Positions 45,605 through 59,644 of a stretch of DNA of 64,000 nt are shown here, one piece after another. The notes below the pieces were generated by a model. It worked only from the letters and a program-made list of their open reading frames with translations, had not been told where the DNA came from and searched no databases. The stretch's first letter is position 1, and each line of letters starts with the position of its first letter. This stretch comes from Pseudoscleropodium purum (taxonomy: Eukaryota > Streptophyta > Bryopsida > Hypnales > Brachytheciaceae): assembly GCA_963969395.1 (NCBI GenBank), contig OZ017800.1, positions 12,556,479-12,620,478 on the forward strand. Reading direction: 5' to 3'. A program made the translations under genes and the position numbers.

Positions 45605-47853
45605 ACTATCTCTATGATGTGTACAATATTGCAGTCATTATTTAGTTGTAGAAATTATTGCAAGATGAAGAGTTTATAAAAATTGAGCAAACACTATGTA
45701 CATTTGCAACTTCTCATTCAAGAAGTACTTGAACTTGACATGAAAATTTATTAATCTTAGTTGGAATGGATGTAGTCATAGATCAGTGATAGAATAGTTG
45801 TAAAGTAGTTATAGAATAGTCATAGAGTAGTCATACTAACACTAAGTTAGGGTTGCCATGTAGCATCCTATGGTTCAATTTGATCCTTATATGACAAACA
45901 ACTCAAATTTCACCAATCTCTTTGGCATGAACAAAATCCTTTATTTTTTCTCAACCGCCACTATTTTTTTTGTGCTTGTTGCATCTCACCGTTGCTCTAC
46001 CTTTGCAAAAAGGTAAGTTGATCCATCTTAGGTATTATAACTTTTTCTAAGCTTGATTCTCTAGCTTAGGATTTGTGTAAGTTCATTATTTAAGCAAATA
46101 CACTAATTTCTCTTAGGTATCACAATTCTTCTAAGTTTGGTTCTCTTAGAGTTTGTGTAGTTCATTATTTAAGCAAATACACTAATTTCTCTTAGGTATC
46201 ACAATTCTTCTAAGTTTGGTTCTCTTAGGGTTTGTGTAATTTGTTGTTTAAGTAAAGAGGCTAATTTTTCTTGTATATCACAATTCTTTTTAAGTTTTGT
46301 TCTCTTAGGCTTGTGTAAGTTCATTCTTCAAGCAAATGAGCTGATTTCTCTTGTGTATTACAATTCTTTTTAAGTTTGATTCTCTTAGAATTTGTGCAAT
46401 TCAATGTTCAAGCAATTGAGTTGATTTTTCTTGTATATCACAATTCTTTTTAAGATTGGTTCTCTTAGGGTTTGTATAAGTTCATTGTTCAAAAAATTGA
46501 ATTCATTTATTTTGGGTATCATAGCTCTTATTTTAGATCTCTTAGGATTTGTGTAAGTTGATTGTTCAAAAATATGCAGTGATTAGTCTCAAGATGGGCA
46601 TGAATGCATTCAAAAAATCAGACACCAATGCCAATGTTGAATTAGTGGAAGTTGAGAAGACTTGTAAATAACATGGTTCTACTTCCTTCATGTCCCTTTA
46701 CCTTGTATTTATTTTCAATTCTAATTTTTTTTGTGCGTTTTTGTGGAAGGAAATTGGAAACAAGGGAGATGAGGTCAAAGACAACAATGATGGAGGAGAA
46801 GAAGTGTGATACTTCTAAGAAGGAGGTGAGGTCAAAGAATGTCAATGTGTCGCTCCAAAGATCTACTTATTGGGAAATAACATTTCAAAGTCCTTTGTTG
46901 TTTGCATTGTAGTAGTAAGGAACAACTGTGCAGGCATTTAGTAGTTGTTCTCTTGTCATTTAATAGTCATATGTCAGTCGTACTTGCCATTCGTAAGTTA
47001 CATTATAGTCATAGCAAGTATCCGAGACTCATGGAATGACTATGACTTCATTTAATAATCACTCTCTTGTCATTGAATAGTCATAATTATGCCAGTCTTA
47101 CTTGCCATTTGTAAGTCATTGTTAAAACTAAAAGACCTTTATCAATAGAAACTCACAATTGGAATTGTCTCCAACTGAAATTTTGATCATATTGTTTTTT
47201 GGTTGTCTCCTACATTTTTAAAATCTGAGCATCCTTTACTAAGATAAGACTCTCACATTATGGTAGTTGTCATTTACCATTGCACTCACTTTTTATGCAG
47301 TTGTATGTAACAAACTAGTCACGAAACAAACTCCACACTAAATAAACGCCTTCTTACAATAACACAGCTATATAGAGCAATATGACTCACACGCAACTCA
47401 TGTATGACTTACACACAATTCATGTATGACAATACTAGAATTACTCAGAAAAGAATGATTATATCTAAATTGAGACTCAACTATGTTGTTACTAAGAAAT
47501 AACTCAGAGACAACTATAAACCTTGCTAAAACCGCCATCCAAACACATTCTACTACATCAACAAAGTGGGATCCACCACTAAACCATCAAAAAATTGCAG
47601 TATGACTAAAAAATGATTGAAGTATAACTAAAGAAACCCCTTTGCCATGTCATATAGGGTCACCACGTCAACGGACATATTAGATAGTTTCATGGATGAA
47701 CTTTTCTTATACAAAGATGAATGGTAATAATAAATCATAGTCATTTAATAAAAGACTCAACTACAATGACTATAGGACCTAATTTTTGGTTGCAGTCATA
47801 TATGTCATCTATGACTAAAAACACAGTCATAAAACACTCATATTTTTGTAGTG
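45605..47853 (-). repeat. Right arm of the 2.1-kb inverted repeat
   Basis: Inverted copy of 39,039-41,110 with similar internal repeats (46,040-46,560, GTTCTCTTAGGGTTTGTGTAA type). A degenerate CACTA-like left end (GCAAGAAAAAGGGG, about 45,100) precedes it and resembles the left end at 60,966. So 45,100-47,853 may itself be one separate element. Confidence 0.7.
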
Positions 47854-50800
47854 GGTAACATCCAAAATTTTGCGTTGCCTAAGACATGACAAAAACATCT
47901 AAAAAGACATTAGACATCCAAGTGTTTTCTTGCAGACATCCGAAAAGACATGGGTCAACAAGGCTTTAAAAATTCGCCATGTGGTTGCCACCTAAGTGCC
48001 ACGCAGACATGGACAACCACATAGGCTTTTTTTCATCCGTCCCTATCCATGACATGGCATTTGATGTGGTAGTGAAAAAAGTGACATGGTAGACTAAAAG
48101 ATTGACATGGCATGCTATGTCAGTATAGTTTTCTATTGTATGGATATTTTCATATTGGTTTTTGAGACATCAACAAAAACATCTAAATGTCTTCCAAGAT
48201 GTCTTTCGAGACATCAACATAGATGTACAAACATTTCCCAAGATGTCTTTTGAGATATTAACTTTGACCACTAGATGCTTTTTAAAACATCAACTTCAAC
48301 GTTCATATGTTTTGCAATATCATATTCAATGCCCAAATTTCACTAAGCACACTTCCTAAAACATTCAATATAATACATGTGAATAAAATGATGTCACCTT
48401 CGATGTCTATGTCTTAAACAAAACAAAATACTATCCAACATGATGTCTATAAAAACAATCACGTCTTACGTAATGTGCATTTCATGATGTTCAATGCAAT
48501 CATAATGTCTTATAAAACATGTCATACATAATATACCATACATCACATACAATACGTCATACAAAAAATACCATACATAATATACCATACAAAATATATA
48601 GTACACCATAAAAAAGACATTGTTGTTGACAATTATATCACATTGCTTCAAAAGCCACTCAATATGATAATAGAGAGTTGAGAAGATGAGATATTTATAC
48701 AAGCGGAGCTGTGGGGTAGTAAGAGGTATGACAAACAATATGGAATTCATAAAACACAAGAATTAATATAATGTTCAATTTCAAACTACATTTAAGCATA
48801 GTAGACTAACTTCTTTTAGAAAACTTTAAATTGAAAAAGTTGAAATAATAAACAAACTTCAAAGTCCAAAGTCCGTTTGAGATTTCAAGCCTTACATCAA
48901 AAGTTATGGATAATTTTTCAAAGAAGGGTTGGAAGGGACATTTTCTTTGGCATTTTTTTAACATCTTTAAATTTTGATCATTTTCATTGTATATGGAGTA
49001 TTTGAAAATATGATATAAAAATGGTAATCTTGAAGTAGATTAAATATTGATTGAATCCGTTTGTTTTTATTGTATCAATGTCTTTAGAAACATCATAGTT
49101 GCTTGGCAACATTATAGAGGACACGTATTTCTTTATCATATCACCATATAAGATGTTCCAATAGATATGTTGGTGTTGTTCATAACATTCACATCAAGAT
49201 ATTTGTATTAATGAAGTCATATGCTATATAATATCAATAGTGAAAGAGGTTGAGTATTTTGGACTATGCCACTCACAACCTTCTGTAGTGTTGTGTGACA
49301 TCAAAGACAACAAAATGTGCATGTTCTTGGACAAGCATTTCTTGTCTGCAATAGTGTAAGACCAAACATTGTATATAGACTATCTTTGATAAATGTGAGA
49401 ACAACGAGAAAAGGTTAATGTTGAGGTGAACATGTTCACCTCATAAGAATTGTGGCTATTTTGTATGCAATGTTTTACAATTGAGCACTAAAAAACCTCT
49501 CATGGTACATCATATAGGGAATACATCCTATCTTCAACTCAACTCTGGGAAGAACGTGAAGCTTTTTGATAGTGATTGTGGCGCATGCATCTACAAAGTT
49601 GCGTGCAATATCCATTGGAACTATGTTATTTTTGTCCTTTTATGGAGTGGTTGACGCCAACATTGAAAGAAACAAAACATTCCAGATGTCCAATAGAAGA
49701 CAATATCATACACTATACACAATTTCCACACCAAAATGTAAGTACATCGCATCATTAGATACATTGTCATGATATGCACCTATGTATCTACAATTGTGAA
49801 GGTAGTCTTGTCACACATGATGTAAGTGTAGTCGTCAACTTCACCCGCCAACTTTGATGGGATGTAGCAAACGAGAGACCAGGGGAAGCCACTCAAAAAT
49901 ACATTCAGGAATTCTTGGTTTTAGATTACTGAAACCATTATGTGACCATATTGTTGTACAATTGGATAAGAGAGACATGAAATGTTTAACATTCCAGTAT
50001 TCAACAGGCCAAAATAAGTATGGCTTTAGCTTAGCAAACGTGGACAGGATGGTGCATATTGATTCTTTTGCCTTTTCTTTGCATTGCCAATAGTTTTTTT
50101 CTCAAACAATCCACATGGACATAGTTAGAAGGTTGTGTGTTGAGTTGACATTAGAGGCAGACATGGTCCTATATATACTACGGGAGCAGCACGAAGCATA
50201 CTTTAACTATGCAACGACCAAGAGTTCATTGACCTACAACCATAAGCCATGGCGTTTGAGCCTATGCAACGTTCCGTGCAAGGACTTAAGGACTATAGAG
50301 GCGTACTCGGCAACAATGTTCAATCAAAGGACAAAGAATAGCTCTTTTAAGGTCACTTGCTTTACGACTTAGAAGCCTAGGTGGACGTCAGCAACATGTA
50401 CAATGTTGTCAAAGTCCATATCACTTCAACGACATACATTGTCTTTTAGAAATTCTTTAGGGGATAGAAGTTGTAGCATTTGATGTTGTCCATGATATGC
50501 AATATACAACATTGACGTCTATTGAGTGTTCCTAGCATGATATACAAGTGAAAATTACTTAAATAACTAAAGCTAATAGTTGTCTACAACTATTAGATTT
50601 GTGTAGAGAAAACTTTATATCTCATTTTTCTTCTATACCAAATGCACACACTATCTTTTGAAAATGTATTGTCCTTTGTTCATTGAAAGTATTGTGTAGT
50701 AGTAATGGTTTGTCTTTTCAATTAAAAAGTACACAAGGACATGTGCTCTACTTGAAGAAAGACAATGATAATACCTATGTAAGATTTCTTCCATAGATTG

Positions 50801-51417
50801 CCAAGTATAGCACACACTCCAACCCTTACAATGGACCCATGAGTGAATCAAAGGAGGGCAGGAATTTGTGTCATATATTGTTGGTCATGAAAATATTTCA
50901 GCAGCGTATCAATGCTGAAGTCTTACCTATCTATAAATGCCATTTTGTGCACAGAAAACAACATGATGTTGAAGTTTGCAATCTTTTATTTACACTAAGA
51001 TGATTCAAGTATTGTCTCCAAAAGTGTCAAACATTGTACACAAATGTCTTGTACAACATGACTATGTCTAATTGTATATTCAGCAGAACGTCTATATGTT
51101 TATATTAATGTCTAGTAAGACATTCTAAAGTCCTTGATGATGTATTAATGTCTACAACAATATTTCAACGTTTGGACTAATGTCATGAATTTCTTCATGC
51201 AACACCTAAAGCCTTGACCTGCCATATTGACGTGTCTTGCCACTTCAACATTATACCAAACCACGTCAACCAATTATGACTCAAAATGTCAACTTTCAAG
51301 CCACGTCATTGTTTTATCACCAAAGCCTGCCTTTTTAGCTGCTTGCCATCCTTTTTTTTAACCTTGCATAGGTATTTATCATAGCCCACAGTAATTTCCA
51401 CCAAATTACTAGTAGTG
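47854..51417. mobile_element. Probable non-autonomous DNA element with GACATC subterminal words
   Basis: Both flanks are dense in AGACATC/GATGTCT words (47,880-48,450 and 50,990-51,200), pointing inward from each side. The right side closes with TTACTAGTAGTG at 51,417. The interior (49,560-50,370) holds several short overlapping frames of better-than-average composition that could be a ruined captured coding sequence. I do not recognise a family. Ends are not proven. Confidence 0.4.
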
Positions 51418-51670
51418 AAAATGAGTCAACAAAGCTGACGCGGCAATTGGTGCTTTTCCGAACATTGAAAATGGACATGCACATGTCTACTTTGGTGTTA
51501 TTAGATTTTGTGTTAGTAGTGGCTACACCACCTTCATTTCATTGCCATTTCATAATGCCAAGGCAAACATCCACAAAAATCTATACTTTTTCCTAAATGT
51601 CATCTTTGACACATGGACATCCACACAAACAAGTCACACTATGCTTTGGACATTCAATGTTTTGCTCTAG

Positions 51671-53599
51671 ACACTACAAAAAACATGAGTTTCTTATAGT
51701 GCCTACAAGCATTCCAATGCATTCAAACTAGGATTAGATGTACTACACAATACCATTTGCATACCATTCAAAGGGCCATGATAAAAAACAAAAGCTTCAA
51801 GTATGTTATACCATTAACAAGAAAACAAACTTTAAAATAGAAAAACATTGAGTTATGGCATAGAATCTTGCTATAGTATTAATTTGAAGGAAAAAGAGCA
51901 CATTCAAACATATGATAGAAATACAAAGAAGAACTTAATATAGAAGTTGTATTCACATACACAAATACATGTAGTCCTAGTCCATCCTAAAATTCAAAAT
52001 TTACAAGTTTAACATTCTTAGTGTTTCACATCATCCAATATCTATACCTACCAATATACATATCTAGCATGTAAAAACCCAAAGTGACAAGCTATGGATG
52101 TCCACTACTCTTCCTCTACAAGCTACAATAGTGAAACAATTCAACCAGCTATATTACAAATTTACAACCAGCTACTACAATATAAAACAAAAAACAAAAA
52201 AACAAAAAATTGATGTTCAAAGAGCACCAATATGATCTTAAGGAGTAATCCAAAGGCAACAAGTTGGACAAAAGCCACCAAGATGCACCCACTACAAACA
52301 CTCCTCCCCATTCTCCTCCAAAGTTGAACTTAATCTACATAAATTACCGATTGTATGGTCACCAAATGGGGCAATGGGCCATGTGTCATCTATGAGAGGA
52401 TGTTACAGCCTCTAATTTCTACCAAAGAGAGCATTGTGTAGAATCAAAATTTCTATTGAATCCATCTAAAACAATATTATAGCATGCACAAGGTTGAAAT
52501 CAACAACAAAGGTAGCGATAGAAATAGGTGCAATTGTATATACATACGCACAAGATTCTCCCAAAATTATGAAAAATTATAGGATCTCATAGGAACATAT
52601 GTGCCTATTAATCAACACTTTATATTAGGCTGCTTGTTTGTATGTTTAGTCTTGTTTATTACGTTGAAATCTCCCAAATCAACTATTCTCCAATGGCAAT
52701 TTTGGTACCGTTGGAAAGTTCTCGGCATGGAGGAATGCACATGCTTTGTTTTGTGGTGTTTGGATGTATGGCATGAAAGGTATTGAATTTTGTTTTTTTA
52801 TGAATTTAAAAATTAGAAAAAGTACTTTTACTTTCATTCTAACCATGGCAACAACACATAATACACTAGTACTATATGATTGGTGCATTTGGTGTATTAC
52901 TTCTAGAAATCTTACAACATTAGGACCATTTTAGTCTACCAATTCAATACAAACAATGATTATATTTTATTTTCTCATTGATAGCAAAAAACACACCTTC
53001 AAATGCATGTAAGTAAAAAGAAATCATCCATCACTTATATACTTTCATCCATCTTTTTTTTTTTAATACATTGAGATCTAAAAAATTGTGAGTCTTCCGG
53101 CTATGTTCTTGGTACAGTTGAAAAGCTCTTCACAAGAAAGGGTGTATAGACTTTGTTCCATGGTATTTGGATCTAATGTGTGAAAGTTATGGATTTTTTA
53201 ATTATTTTTTCATTAGATTATCTCTTATTTTGAAAAAACCATAACTTTTACATTGTATGTCCAAATACCACAAAACAAAGCCTTTGCACTCCTTCGTACA
53301 TAAAAGATATTGAATTCCAAAGTTTTTACAAATTAAAAAATCAAGAAAATTTTTTTATTCTTATTTTGATTGTGGCAATAGTGTAGAGCACATGAGGATT
53401 CTCTAAAATTAGTTTACTTCATCCAAAATTTGACCAACTCCACATTGTATGTCTTGGATATATTTCTGACAATTTTCCCATTTCTTTTTTTCCTGTGGAC
53501 CCTTAAAGGTAACCAACTTTAAAATCAAGAAAGACTGAGGCAAAAATTTGCCTGTGAAGAAAACCAAAAGAAATATAGTATAGGAAGCAGGCGGGTGAA
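51671..53599. other. AT-rich repeat DNA beginning with a lone CACTA-type left end
   Basis: CACTACAAAAAACATGAG at 51,671 is a typical CACTA-type terminus, but no matching right end is found before 54 kb. A phrase around TTGGAAAGTTCTCGGCATGG recurs in weaker form at 53,110 and, inverted, at 53,240-53,310. No gene is seen. Confidence 0.45.
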
Positions 53600-54182
53600 C
53601 GACACGTGGAATTGCTCCTGCGATGCCACTTGGAAACCCTAAATGTGGCCTTGCAGTTGAAATTCACCGTCCTTCAAGTTTTCCGCAGTTCTCAAATTGT
53701 TGTTTTCTTCCTCTGGTCCTTAATTTCCAGCTCTGTTCCATTTCTTTGAGACACCAAATAAGTTAGTAAGCTTATGACCCGTTTTTCACTTTTAAGCTCA
53801 GATTGCTCTCCATTTGTAGATCTATGAATTTCTATGTATTACAATTTCCATTTGCTTTGTTTTATTGCTTCCATTTTCCTCTCATCTTTCTTGTGTGTTG
53901 CGGCTACGTTGTCGAGACTCCAGAGTATGAAGTGGCAGATCTGTCCATGAACGCTTAGCGCTTGTAGAGTGCCGTCGTCTTGTTGTATGTTTTCATCGTC
54001 ACGCTTAATTAGTCTGCATTCGAGTTTCTTACTTCGTTTTGATTTTGATTTGTTGTAATCTTATAGCGTATGAGAAGCCGCTTCAGCAGTGCGTGAGAAC
54101 GAAGCTCAAACAAAGAAATTCAAGAACTTCCTCAGATTTCTTGATCGCTTCACCGGCTTCAGGTTCTTGACGATTTCATAGA

Positions 54183-54756
54183 ATGGCTGACGCAAAAAAT
54201 GGTACACAGCTGATAAATAAACCAGCAGATGTGCGTAAAGAGACCGAGACCCCGGCCTCACGGTAAAACACGATGGAGTTCTTATCTGTACCAGTTCCAA
54301 TTCCAGTTTAAGGTTTAGGGTTTAGGGTTACGGTGTTAGATTTTCTTGTTTGGTCTTGTGCGCAACAGTTTGAGATTGATGTGATTGTCTGGGTCAACAT
54401 ATTGTATTAAAATCCGACTAAAATCTTATTTCCTGAGGGTTAAAGTTTATGAGTGAAGTTTCATGAGGAAGAGCATTGATGACTGTGGTTAAAATTTTTG
54501 CAGGGGCAAAGCTGCCATACCTCTGGATTACTCCGTCGGTGGCGAAGGCGTGGATGTGAATATGGAAGCCCCAATCTCCAGTGAAGATCTGATCCGGGCA
54601 GGGGGGCTAGGTGCCGGTGATGGGGTTAGCAGTGCTATGCCGACTACTGTTGATGCAACAGACTTTGAAGAGTCTTTAATAGATGCTGCGGCGTACGAGG
54701 ACAAGGAAGGTGTGGAACCCTCTCGTCACCTTCACCCTGGGCTTGGATTGAAGTGA
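54183..54756 (+). CDS. Small two-exon plant protein, 110 aa, unknown function
   Basis: Exon 1 54,183-54,262 and exon 2 54,504-54,756 join (GGTAAA donor, TTTTTGCAG acceptor) into a 111-codon frame starting MADAKNGTQLINK and ending HLHPGLGLK. The protein is hydrophilic and acidic, without a signal peptide or membrane segment. It has a Gly/Ser-rich middle (DLIRAGGLGAGDGVSSA) and an acidic stretch (ATDFEESLIDAAAYEDKEG). The pattern suggests a small soluble, largely disordered nuclear or cytosolic protein. I do not recognise its name. A leader of several hundred bases containing ACCCTAAA (53,636) precedes it. The gene converges on the prolyl-tRNA synthetase gene, about 800 bases away. Confidence 0.7.
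54309..54327 (+). promoter_or_regulatory. Telomere-box-like motif in the intron of the 110-aa gene
   Basis: Two TTTAGGG units in a row just after the first donor site. Telo-box motifs near the start of plant genes are common in growth- and translation-related genes; a regulatory role here is inferred. Confidence 0.4.
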
Positions 54757-55553
54757 GGCATGTGCAGTGCATCTGAACAATATCGAGAAGTGACGTTTTC
54801 TATTGAAAATTGTAAGGTATGGAATTTTCCACACTTAAGAATCGTTTCACATCTTCTCATTCCCTGCAGAAAGTACTTTTGGGTAAGAATGTCTCATTGG
54901 GGTCATGTCGTCAACAATTATGTTGGATAGTTACTGATGTAGCGCGACAGTAACCAACGCTTCGCAGACTTCTGTAAGACTCAAGGTATATAATTTGAAA
55001 GGTTGCAGTGGACCTGGTTGTACTCTTCTCGTGATAAATTCTGATTTTCTTTATGTAAATAAATACTGATGTATAATTAATACCTTCTGGTCTGTATATC
55101 ATACTCTTGTAGGACTGTTCAAACCATCCAAAGGAGTCTGTATGGTTTGGGGCATGCCAACTATTTCCCACAGTAGATTCTCGCAGGTCCCAACTGAATG
55201 TGAAAAATTCGTATAAATGTGAGGTCCAACAAGGCAAACATCACCAAACGGACATAAAATTGAAGTAAATCGGTCTAGGTCCAATCTTATCGTTTTTCAA
55301 AGTCGAAATGAGGACAGCTTGTAAGCAGAACGTGATTTAAAATGGTTGGTTTCCGGGCACCTTGGGAGAAGTTGCATCACACGCATGCATATAAATCGTG
55401 CACAAGCACACGTGAAGCTGAAAGATAATAAGTGAGATGCGGTGCAAACTGCACTGCAAGATGAAATCAAGCTGAAAAAACATTTATGCGCAACAAAATA
55501 AACGCGCTGTCACTGAAAGCAGCTACCGTTTAAAAACAGGGAGATGCTTCTAA
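54757..55553. other. Intergenic, 3' regions of two convergent genes
   Basis: About 800 bases between the small gene and the synthetase stop codon. They must contain both 3' untranslated regions and polyadenylation sites. No other gene or repeat is seen. Confidence 0.5.
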
Positions 55554-58500
55554 TCAGTAACTACGTCCCCACAGCGCCCATTTCTTCGCAGGCTTGCCAG
55601 ATGCAAAACACTTGGTTCCTGAGATTGTCGCCCAGCACAACAGCGTCAGTCAGAACACGTTTTCACGAAGTGCATATGACGGAAAATGAAGCAAAGAATA
55701 GATAGGAAATTGCAAAACCCAAAGAATAATAAATAACAGATAGGCACCTTCAGCGAGTGTATTCGACACCATTGGAAGGGTGTCCTGTTCAAATGGCATG
55801 CAGAGAGTCTTGGCAGCACCAGCCTCTCCCTTTGTTCTGGCCTTCACACTTTCCTCCACTTCCTGCATATTCAAATCCCCAACTTGATTACTGAACACTC
55901 GAAGAACTTCCACCAGACAACCCAGGCACAGAAGCAGTTCTACCGTCACGATGATAAAGAACCTCACCCCTCGAGGCCCAAACAAAACATAGGACATCCA
56001 CTTTGCAAGCTAATAGTCGACTATAGGAACCTACAAAAATATAATTCTTTTGTTATAAAATGTAGGACATGATTACTTCGTTCTACTAATACAATTTGTA
56101 ACCTTCCTCTAGGGGTCATGCTTCATCAATGAAAAATTTCAACTCCTACGGATATGGAGGCCACTCTAGGCCATTTAAGCAGTTCGGGATCAACCCCTAG
56201 AGCAGCAAGGACTCATCATTGGAGTATGATTGATTCGATGAACCATACTGTGAAATTCAGATGTGGCTAGTTTTAATATCAGCAAAATTATTGACATGTG
56301 TTGGTCAAAATATTTTAAGAAAAGAAAAGAATGCCCACATATGACCTACTCAAAACAGCTGGAAAAGACATCAGGCCTAATTTGGGGCTCTTGATCCTTT
56401 CGGGATTAAAAATCACACTCACCACTTCGTCACACCACGGTGCAAGGACCATCTTCTTGTTGTTCAAAGCAGTCACAAAGTCATCCCAGTTATCAGCCAC
56501 TGCTATGCAAGAGGTCCTCTCTTCTCGAGCTTTTTCCAAGAGTCCTTTTTGTATCGTGTCCAAAATCTCCCCGATCTTCTCCACAAGGCCAGCCATGGGG
56601 ATATCCTGACATCGCCCCTCAGCTTTGTCTTCCAGGTCTCGGCGAACCACTCGAACCTATAAAACACCAAAGCGCGGAAACCAAGTTCATCCAACACTAC
56701 TTTTACCACAGAAGCTTGTAAACACCAGAAAATAAGCGCAGACTTTGTAACACGCTAAAACTAAAAGAAAAAAGAAAAAAAGAAAAATACCGGGATAAAC
56801 CTCAGCATCTACCTCAAGAACAATAATTTGAGAGCTTGTGTTTGAAATACACCCTAACACATTCTAAAACCACAAAACACTGTTCTTACATGAATTCACA
56901 ACAGCAGTACATACAGCTCCTAATAATAAACGAAGATAGGATAAGTGTCACTGGTTGTACCTGCTTCTTCTCAATATCCCTGGGACCAATTTCAATCCTC
57001 AAGGGTACACCTTTGAGCTCCCAATGTGAATACTTCCACCCAGGGGAATAGTTATCTCTCAAATCTTCCTTCACTCTGAAACCTGCTTCCTGCAACTGAC
57101 GGGTGACTTTCAAGCATTCATCGGAAGGGTCGATACCTTTGAACGGCACAGGAATGACAACCACCTGAATAGGTGCTACTCTGGGGGGAAGAACCAGTCC
57201 TTTGTTGTCTCCATGCACCATCACCATAACTCCGATCTGCAATCAGTACAGATGTAATAAATAAGAGAACCTACAGGAAGAATGCTGCATAACAAAAGTG
57301 AATATAGTTACAACTTTGAATAATTGAGCGGGTAACAAATTGTAACCAGAAAAGGCTTACAGATCTGGTGGTAAGACCCCAAGAGTTCTGCCACACCATC
57401 TTACGCTCCCTGTTCTCATCCTCAAAATAGATTTCGAACATCTTCGCGAAATTCTGGCCCAGACAATGTGATGTGGCCCCTTGCACTCCACGCCCTGTGG
57501 CAGGAATGAACGCCTGTGCATTGGCAGAGCAGGGTGAATAATTGAAGTAAGAATAAAGTTGACTTAGCAACCTGGACCTCAGGTTCTTACCTTAGTATAA
57601 ATAGATACACGAGTTTGGTGCTTTGTCATAGATGATATACCCCTAAAGAATCCTATTTCGAAGTACTTCACTTTTCACTTTACACATAGAATTTGAGTAA
57701 CATACAGAAGCTCAACACTATTTCTACTTTGACAAAAATATTATCGTATTTCCAACCTTTTATCTTGTTATTCGATTTACAATGAATCACCAAGGTCTAG
57801 GTGAACACATGAAGAAATAAACAAGAGCTGCTTGGTCATTCAGAAACCAAGTAAAAAAGAAAATGCTATCAAGAAAGTAGAGATGTACCTCAACAGTGGT
57901 GGTATACAGACCGCCAGCGAACTTCTCAACCTCACTTTTCACGCCCTTGATGACTGGAACTGCAAGAAGCTCCTCATACACCCTGCGATACAGCTCCAAA
58001 ATTTGATGCACCTGCCGACAAATCAATACATCCAAACCGATAGCTGGTTACAATTTGAAGATACTTTAGAAACCTTTCTGAACTTGAACACAGCATCTCT
58101 AACCTCATCGAAAATAAATGAAACCCAAATTTCAATCACGAGTCACTAGGCTCTGAAATAGAAGTGACTAACCTCTATGTCTGCTTCTCCTTTGGTAGCG
58201 AAGGCAGTATGACCTTCTTGCCACAAGAACTCACGACTCCTGCGTAGAAAGAGCGAGATTCTTACATCAGATTCGTAGTATCTAAGTTGGCTGACGGCAT
58301 GCCTACAAGATTAATATAATCAAGGCCTTGGAGTTCGAGTTTAAGAAAATATGAAAATGTTCAGGTCAGTTTCAAGGTATTCCTCAAAGCCCCACCTGAT
58401 GAAAGGGGTGGGGTGCTTAAACTCCCATCGCACCACATTGCACCACTGATTGATTCTGAGCGGAAGATCACGATGACCACGAATCCATTTCGCGAAAATA

Positions 58501-59644
58501 GGGTACATTACAGTTTCACTGGTGGGCCGAATGGCAATAGGCTCTTCAAGGTTAGAATCTCCAGATTTCGTCACCCAGGCAACCTGGCCATTGCCAAACG
58601 TCACATACAAGTTGAACAAGCACAAATTGATACAGAAGCACATGAGTAAGCTTCAGGTTTAGGGTTTCGTGACGTTGAACTTCACAAGAACGAACGCGAA
58701 ATCTATGCAAGAGAGTCAAGTACCTCAGGAGCAAAGCCTTCCACGTGGTCTTTCTCTTTGGTCAAAGCCTTCTCCGAAACAAACAGAGGGAAGTACGTGT
58801 TCTCAATGCCCATCTTCTTGATTTCCTTGTCAAAAAAGTCCTTGATGGATTCCCAGATGGAGTACGACCATGGCCGCAGAATGTAACAGCCCGAAACATC
58901 GTAGTACTCGATCATTTCACCTCGCACAACAATCTGTAGCTCCAAAGAACCGACCGATACAGTAAATAACGAGCCGATATAAAACAAATTCCAATTCGAG
59001 TATAACAGTTGGACCAGTGAAGGCAATGCACAAAGAGCTTAAACCAAACGATTGAATGACTTCAGAGATCTGGACGTGTGTTGTGATGAGCATGAAATAT
59101 ATGGAACACTGCACTGCGAAGATCTAAGGACTCTTGAAAACCATCAATTCAGCTGACTTACATCTGAGTACCATTCTCCAAAGTTTTCATCCTTCTTGAA
59201 AGCAAGGCCAAGTCCCGACTCCTTCTTCACTTCCTTCTTGGCTACCCAGCCCACACATGAAATATTAGGGAATTTGTCACAGACGCAACGTTGCAACAAA
59301 TCGTCAAGGTCTAGACAAGACAATAGCTCTTGATCGGACACCCTCGGCCACGTCTACACAAACTCTACGCCTTCATTGTGGGCGCCACTTAAGCAATTCA
59401 ATTAAAATAAATAAATAACTCTCCGAAACAATGAGATTACTTAAAGAAGAGACGCGATCTGCAACTGCTAACCTCCTTGAGCGGCTCCTCCGTGCACCAC
59501 GGGCTTCTTCTCCTTGGGGGCTTTCTTGGGTTTCTCCTTCTTCTCCTTGGTCTTGGCCTCCGGAGCTTCAGCGCCACTGATGCTCACCTTCTCTGCGACG
59601 TGGAGATCGTTCACACTCACCCGCTCATCCCCCTTTTCCGCCAT
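55554..59644 (-). CDS. Prolyl-tRNA synthetase, cytosolic eukaryote type, 11 exons
   Basis: Joins proline to tRNA-Pro using ATP. Exons in order of translation: 59,473-59,644; 59,162-59,241; 58,724-58,933; 58,396-58,583; 58,173-58,239; 57,889-58,011; 57,361-57,513; 56,961-57,236; 56,423-56,656; 55,748-55,862; 55,554-55,618. All junctions are GT-AG with consistent phases, giving 560 residues. Class II motifs are clear: [47 protein letters not shown], then [39 protein letters not shown], a [11 protein letters not shown] segment and the anticodon-binding domain with [12 protein letters not shown]. It ends WALWGRSY like other eukaryotic/archaeal-type enzymes. The Lys/Ala/Pro-rich N-terminus is not a plastid transit peptide, so the cytosol is most likely. 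All expected parts are intact. Confidence 0.93.

Larger units (their letters stand above)
39039..47853. mobile_element. CACTA-type ends enclosing 2.1-kb inverted arms
   Basis: The left end reads CACTACAAAAATATGA at 39,039. The right end, read on the minus strand from 47,853, reads CACTACAAAAATATGAG. Behind both are arrays of ATGACTA/TAGTCAT words, the subterminal pattern of CACTA (En/Spm) elements. The arms 39,039-41,110 and 45,605-47,853 are inverted copies of each other, for example the GAACCAAACTTAGAAAGAGT repeats (40,390-40,520) against 46,080-46,470. No transposase is visible. Flanking trinucleotides (TTG, GGT) do not match, so the two ends may belong to two copies in opposite orientation. 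Confidence 0.7.

Noticed and set aside
39039..47853. Single CACTA element with target duplication
   Set aside because: The flanking trinucleotides TTG and GGT differ, and the right flank does not continue the LRR sequence, so two separate or rearranged copies remain possible.
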